Shown: piece by piece, positions 5,260-6,971 of the stretch
Position numbering within the stretch: the stretch's first letter is position 1
How the letters are laid out: each line of letters opens with the position of its first letter
Notes under the pieces: generated by a model
What the model was told of the DNA's origin: nothing
The model's input: the letters and a program-made list of their open reading frames with translations, nothing else
Databases searched by the model: none
Translations under genes and position numbers: made by a program
Assembly (NCBI GenBank): GCA_016875595.1
Contig: VGPI01000109.1
Coordinates: 1-6,971, forward strand
Direction: 5' to 3'
Origin: Candidatus Cloacimonadota bacterium
GTDB taxonomy: Bacteria > Cloacimonadota > Cloacimonadia > Cloacimonadales > Cloacimonadaceae
Length of the DNA stretch: 6,971 nucleotides

Positions 5260-6782
5260 AAAGTGCCGGCATCCTGATGCATATCAGCTCACTGCCCACG
5301 GAGTTTGGGATCGGGGACTTGGGACAGACAGCTTATCGATTTGCCGATCTGTTACACGAACATGGTCAGAAGTATTGGCAGATCCTCCCCCTGAATTGGT
5401 GCGGTTATAGCAATTCGCCCTACAATCCCATCTCAGCTTTTGCCACTTTTCCTTATCTGATCAGTCCGGAGCTGCTCTTTGAAGATGGTCTGGTCTCGAG
5501 TTCCGAGCTGGATGCTGCCCGTCTGCCAAATAGCGCTGAAGTCGATTACATTTCCGTTTACCAAGCCAAGGATGCCCTCTTTACCACTGCCGTGGAATGC
5601 TGGTTGCAGAGGACTGGGATAGAGGATTATATTGAGAGTAACTCATCTGATCTCAAGCCCTTTCTGGCTTATGTGACTCTGTGTGAGATCTATGGGAACG
5701 ATGACTGGTATCACTGGCTGGGTGAGCATCGAACCTATTCGGCAGCTTTATATGACCGGCTCTGGCACAAGTATTCCCGGCGGATGAGCTACTATGCCGT
5801 TCTTCAAGCGATCTTTGAAGACCAGTTTCATCGCCTGCATCAATATCTGAGATCTCTGGATATCAAACTTATCGGCGATCTACCGCTGTATTGTTCTTAT
5901 CAAAGCGCCGATGTCTGGGCAAATCAGCAGCTCTTTGATCTGGACGACGAAGGCAAACGGCGTACTGTGGCAGGAGTTCCGCCGGATGCCTTTTCGGAGA
6001 CCGGTCAGCTCTGGGGAAATCCCACATTCAGATGGGATGTGATGCAGAATGATGGCTTTGACTGGTGGCTGAGACGCATCGGTAACGCTCTGAAATACAA
6101 TGATCTGCTGCGTCTGGATCACTTTATCGGCTATGTCAACTATTGGAGTATTGATGCCAGCGAGGAAACCGCTGTTAATGGCAGATGGATCCCAGCTCCG
6201 GCGGAGATCTTCTTTGCTGCCTTATTCAGCCGCTATGATCGCTCCCGATTTATCGCTGAAGACCTGGGTATTCTTAATGCCGAGGTCTGCCGTATCCGGG
6301 ATAAATATGCCCTGCCGGGGATGATCATCCTGCAGTTCTGTTTTGACAATCCGGCGGTCGATCCGGATCAGTATCCGGAAGACCGGATCATCTACACCGG
6401 TACTCATGACAATGATACGATCATGGGCTGGTACCGGCATTTGATCGAGTCCGGGGCTGCGGAGGCGAATATCATCCACGAATATCTCCAGCGCTCCCAC
6501 CGGATCGATACTCTGCCCACTGACCCGTTAACCGACGTTAATTGGCATCTGATCGATATTGCCTACGCCTCGCCTTGCCATCTGGCGATCGTGCCTTTCC
6601 AGGATATACTGGGACTGGGGACGGAAGCCAGAATAAATACTCCGGGCATCCCTTTGGGAAACTGGCATTGGCGTCTCATCGATGAAACATACCTGAATAC
6701 CAGTCACTACAAATGGAATGAGATGCTTAAATTGAACTTAAGATATAATAATTTAAGCATCACTTTAACTAACCTATTCTGA
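5256..6782 (+). CDS. malQ: 4-alpha-glucanotransferase (GH77 amylomaltase)
   Basis: This cytoplasmic enzyme transfers alpha-1,4-glucan segments between maltodextrin or glycogen chains, releasing glucose (EC 2.4.1.25). The 508 residues match the short, Thermus-type form (about 500), not the longer E. coli form. Markers in order are GILMHISSLPTEFGIGDLG (5-23), YWQILPL (40-46), SPYNPISAFA (54-63), GDLPLY (207-212), the 250s-loop motif VAGVPPDAFSETGQLWGNP (238-256), RLDHF (286-290) with nucleophile D288, AEDLG (334-338) with acid/base E335, and THDND (383-387) with transition-state D385. All catalytic residues are present. An upstream in-frame ATG at 5229 would add nine residues and a 31-nt overlap. 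I prefer 5256 because family proteins begin close to the GILMH motif and the site forms an ATGA overlap with holA, like uppP-holA. It is the last gene before a gene-free stretch. The final residues fall in AT-rich sequence holding an inverted repeat. Confidence 0.96.
   Translation: MKSAGILMHISSLPTEFGIGDLGQTAYRFADLLHEHGQKYWQILPLNWCGYSNSPYNPISAFATFPYLISPELLFEDGLVSSSELDAARLPNSAEVDYISVYQAKDALFTTAVECWLQRTGIEDYIESNSSDLKPFLAYVTLCEIYGNDDWYHWLGEHRTYSAALYDRLWHKYSRRMSYYAVLQAIFEDQFHRLHQYLRSLDIKLIGDLPLYCSYQSADVWANQQLFDLDDEGKRRTVAGVPPDAFSETGQLWGNPTFRWDVMQNDGFDWWLRRIGNALKYNDLLRLDHFIGYVNYWSIDASEETAVNGRWIPAPAEIFFAALFSRYDRSRFIAEDLGILNAEVCRIRDKYALPGMIILQFCFDNPAVDPDQYPEDRIIYTGTHDNDTIMGWYRHLIESGAAEANIIHEYLQRSHRIDTLPTDPLTDVNWHLIDIAYASPCHLAIVPFQDILGLGTEARINTPGIPLGNWHWRLIDETYLNTSHYKWNEMLKLNLRYNNLSITLTNLF
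6722..6761 (+). repeat. Inverted repeat (12-bp arms) in the 3' end of malQ
   Basis: GATGCTTAAATT (6722-6733) and AATTTAAGCATC (6750-6761) are perfect inverted arms around a 16-nt loop. They lie inside the last 20 codons of malQ, in sequence visibly richer in A and T than the rest of the gene. The transcript could form a 12-bp hairpin near the stop codon. No U-run follows (the next bases are ACTTTAACT), so it is not a standard intrinsic terminator. It could stabilise the mRNA 3' end or be chance in AT-rich sequence. Confidence 0.6.
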
Positions 6783-6971
6783 AGCTATATTCCCCTTCTA
6801 TTAACAATCTGACCAGGCAGCTGGATAACCGTATGATGAACGTATGAGACGCCGTCATTGTGCCCTTATCCGAACTTGAGCTAAAAAAACCCGAATATAT
6901 GCGTTTTGTAATCGTAAATCATTGATAAATAGACAGCGGGTATCCGTAAAACTGCCATATAGTGTCCAAAA
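6783..6971. other. Gene-free tail of the window downstream of malQ
   Basis: No open frame with family-like sequence or ribosome site appears in these 189 bp on either strand. Two copies of CGTATGA (6830-6836 and 6841-6847) are 11 bp apart, and a tiny GACG-C-CGTC palindrome lies at 6848-6856. There is an A7 run at 6883-6889. I see no strong hairpin followed by a T-tract, so the operon terminator is not identified; it may be Rho-dependent or beyond the window. Confidence 0.5.

Noticed and set aside
6813..6824. CCAG-GCAG-CTGG hairpin as malQ terminator
   Set aside because: A 4-bp stem with no following T-tract is too weak to call.
6876..6901. Possible promoter (TTGAGC ... TATATG) and possible leftward terminator around the A7 run
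   Set aside because: The hexamer spacing is only 14 nt. On the minus strand the T7 run is preceded by only a 5-bp possible stem with a loop over 40 nt.

Overview
The window looks like chromosomal DNA of a Gram-negative bacterium. A TolC-type outer-membrane efflux channel starts at the left edge, and an undecaprenyl-pyrophosphate phosphatase and a YibQ-type polysaccharide deacetylase point to a peptidoglycan-bearing envelope. Base composition is near 50 % GC by eye and genes are tightly packed with ATGA overlaps. I cannot fix the taxon from these genes. A poorly cultured lineage, for example from the FCB group such as Cloacimonadota, is only a guess.

Layout. Positions 1-790 read leftward: a TetR-family regulator (185-790) followed, with an ATGA overlap, by the first 62 residues of a TolC-family channel that runs off the window. 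This is the usual head of a TetR-controlled efflux operon. Positions 791-1315 are a 525-bp divergent intergenic region. It holds a good sigma70-like promoter for tetR with an inverted repeat around its -10 box, and a perfect, spacerless 106-bp palindrome (1093-1198) built partly from 11-bp repeats. Positions 1316-6782 read rightward as one apparent five-gene operon: an unassigned multi-pass membrane protein, a membrane-anchored divergent polysaccharide deacetylase, UppP, the DNA polymerase III delta subunit HolA, and the GH77 4-alpha-glucanotransferase MalQ. Gaps are 3, 18, -4 and -4 nt. Positions 6783-6971 show no gene and no convincing terminator.

The rightward operon mixes functions: cell-envelope polymer work (deacetylase, lipid-carrier recycling), replication (clamp loader) and alpha-glucan metabolism. 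The overlaps imply joint expression rather than one shared pathway. The efflux genes and this operon diverge from the palindrome-bearing spacer. That palindrome is the most unusual thing in the window; it may be a regulatory or mobile element, or an assembly artefact. I saw no CRISPR array, rRNA, tRNA, transposase or recognisable novel defence system.
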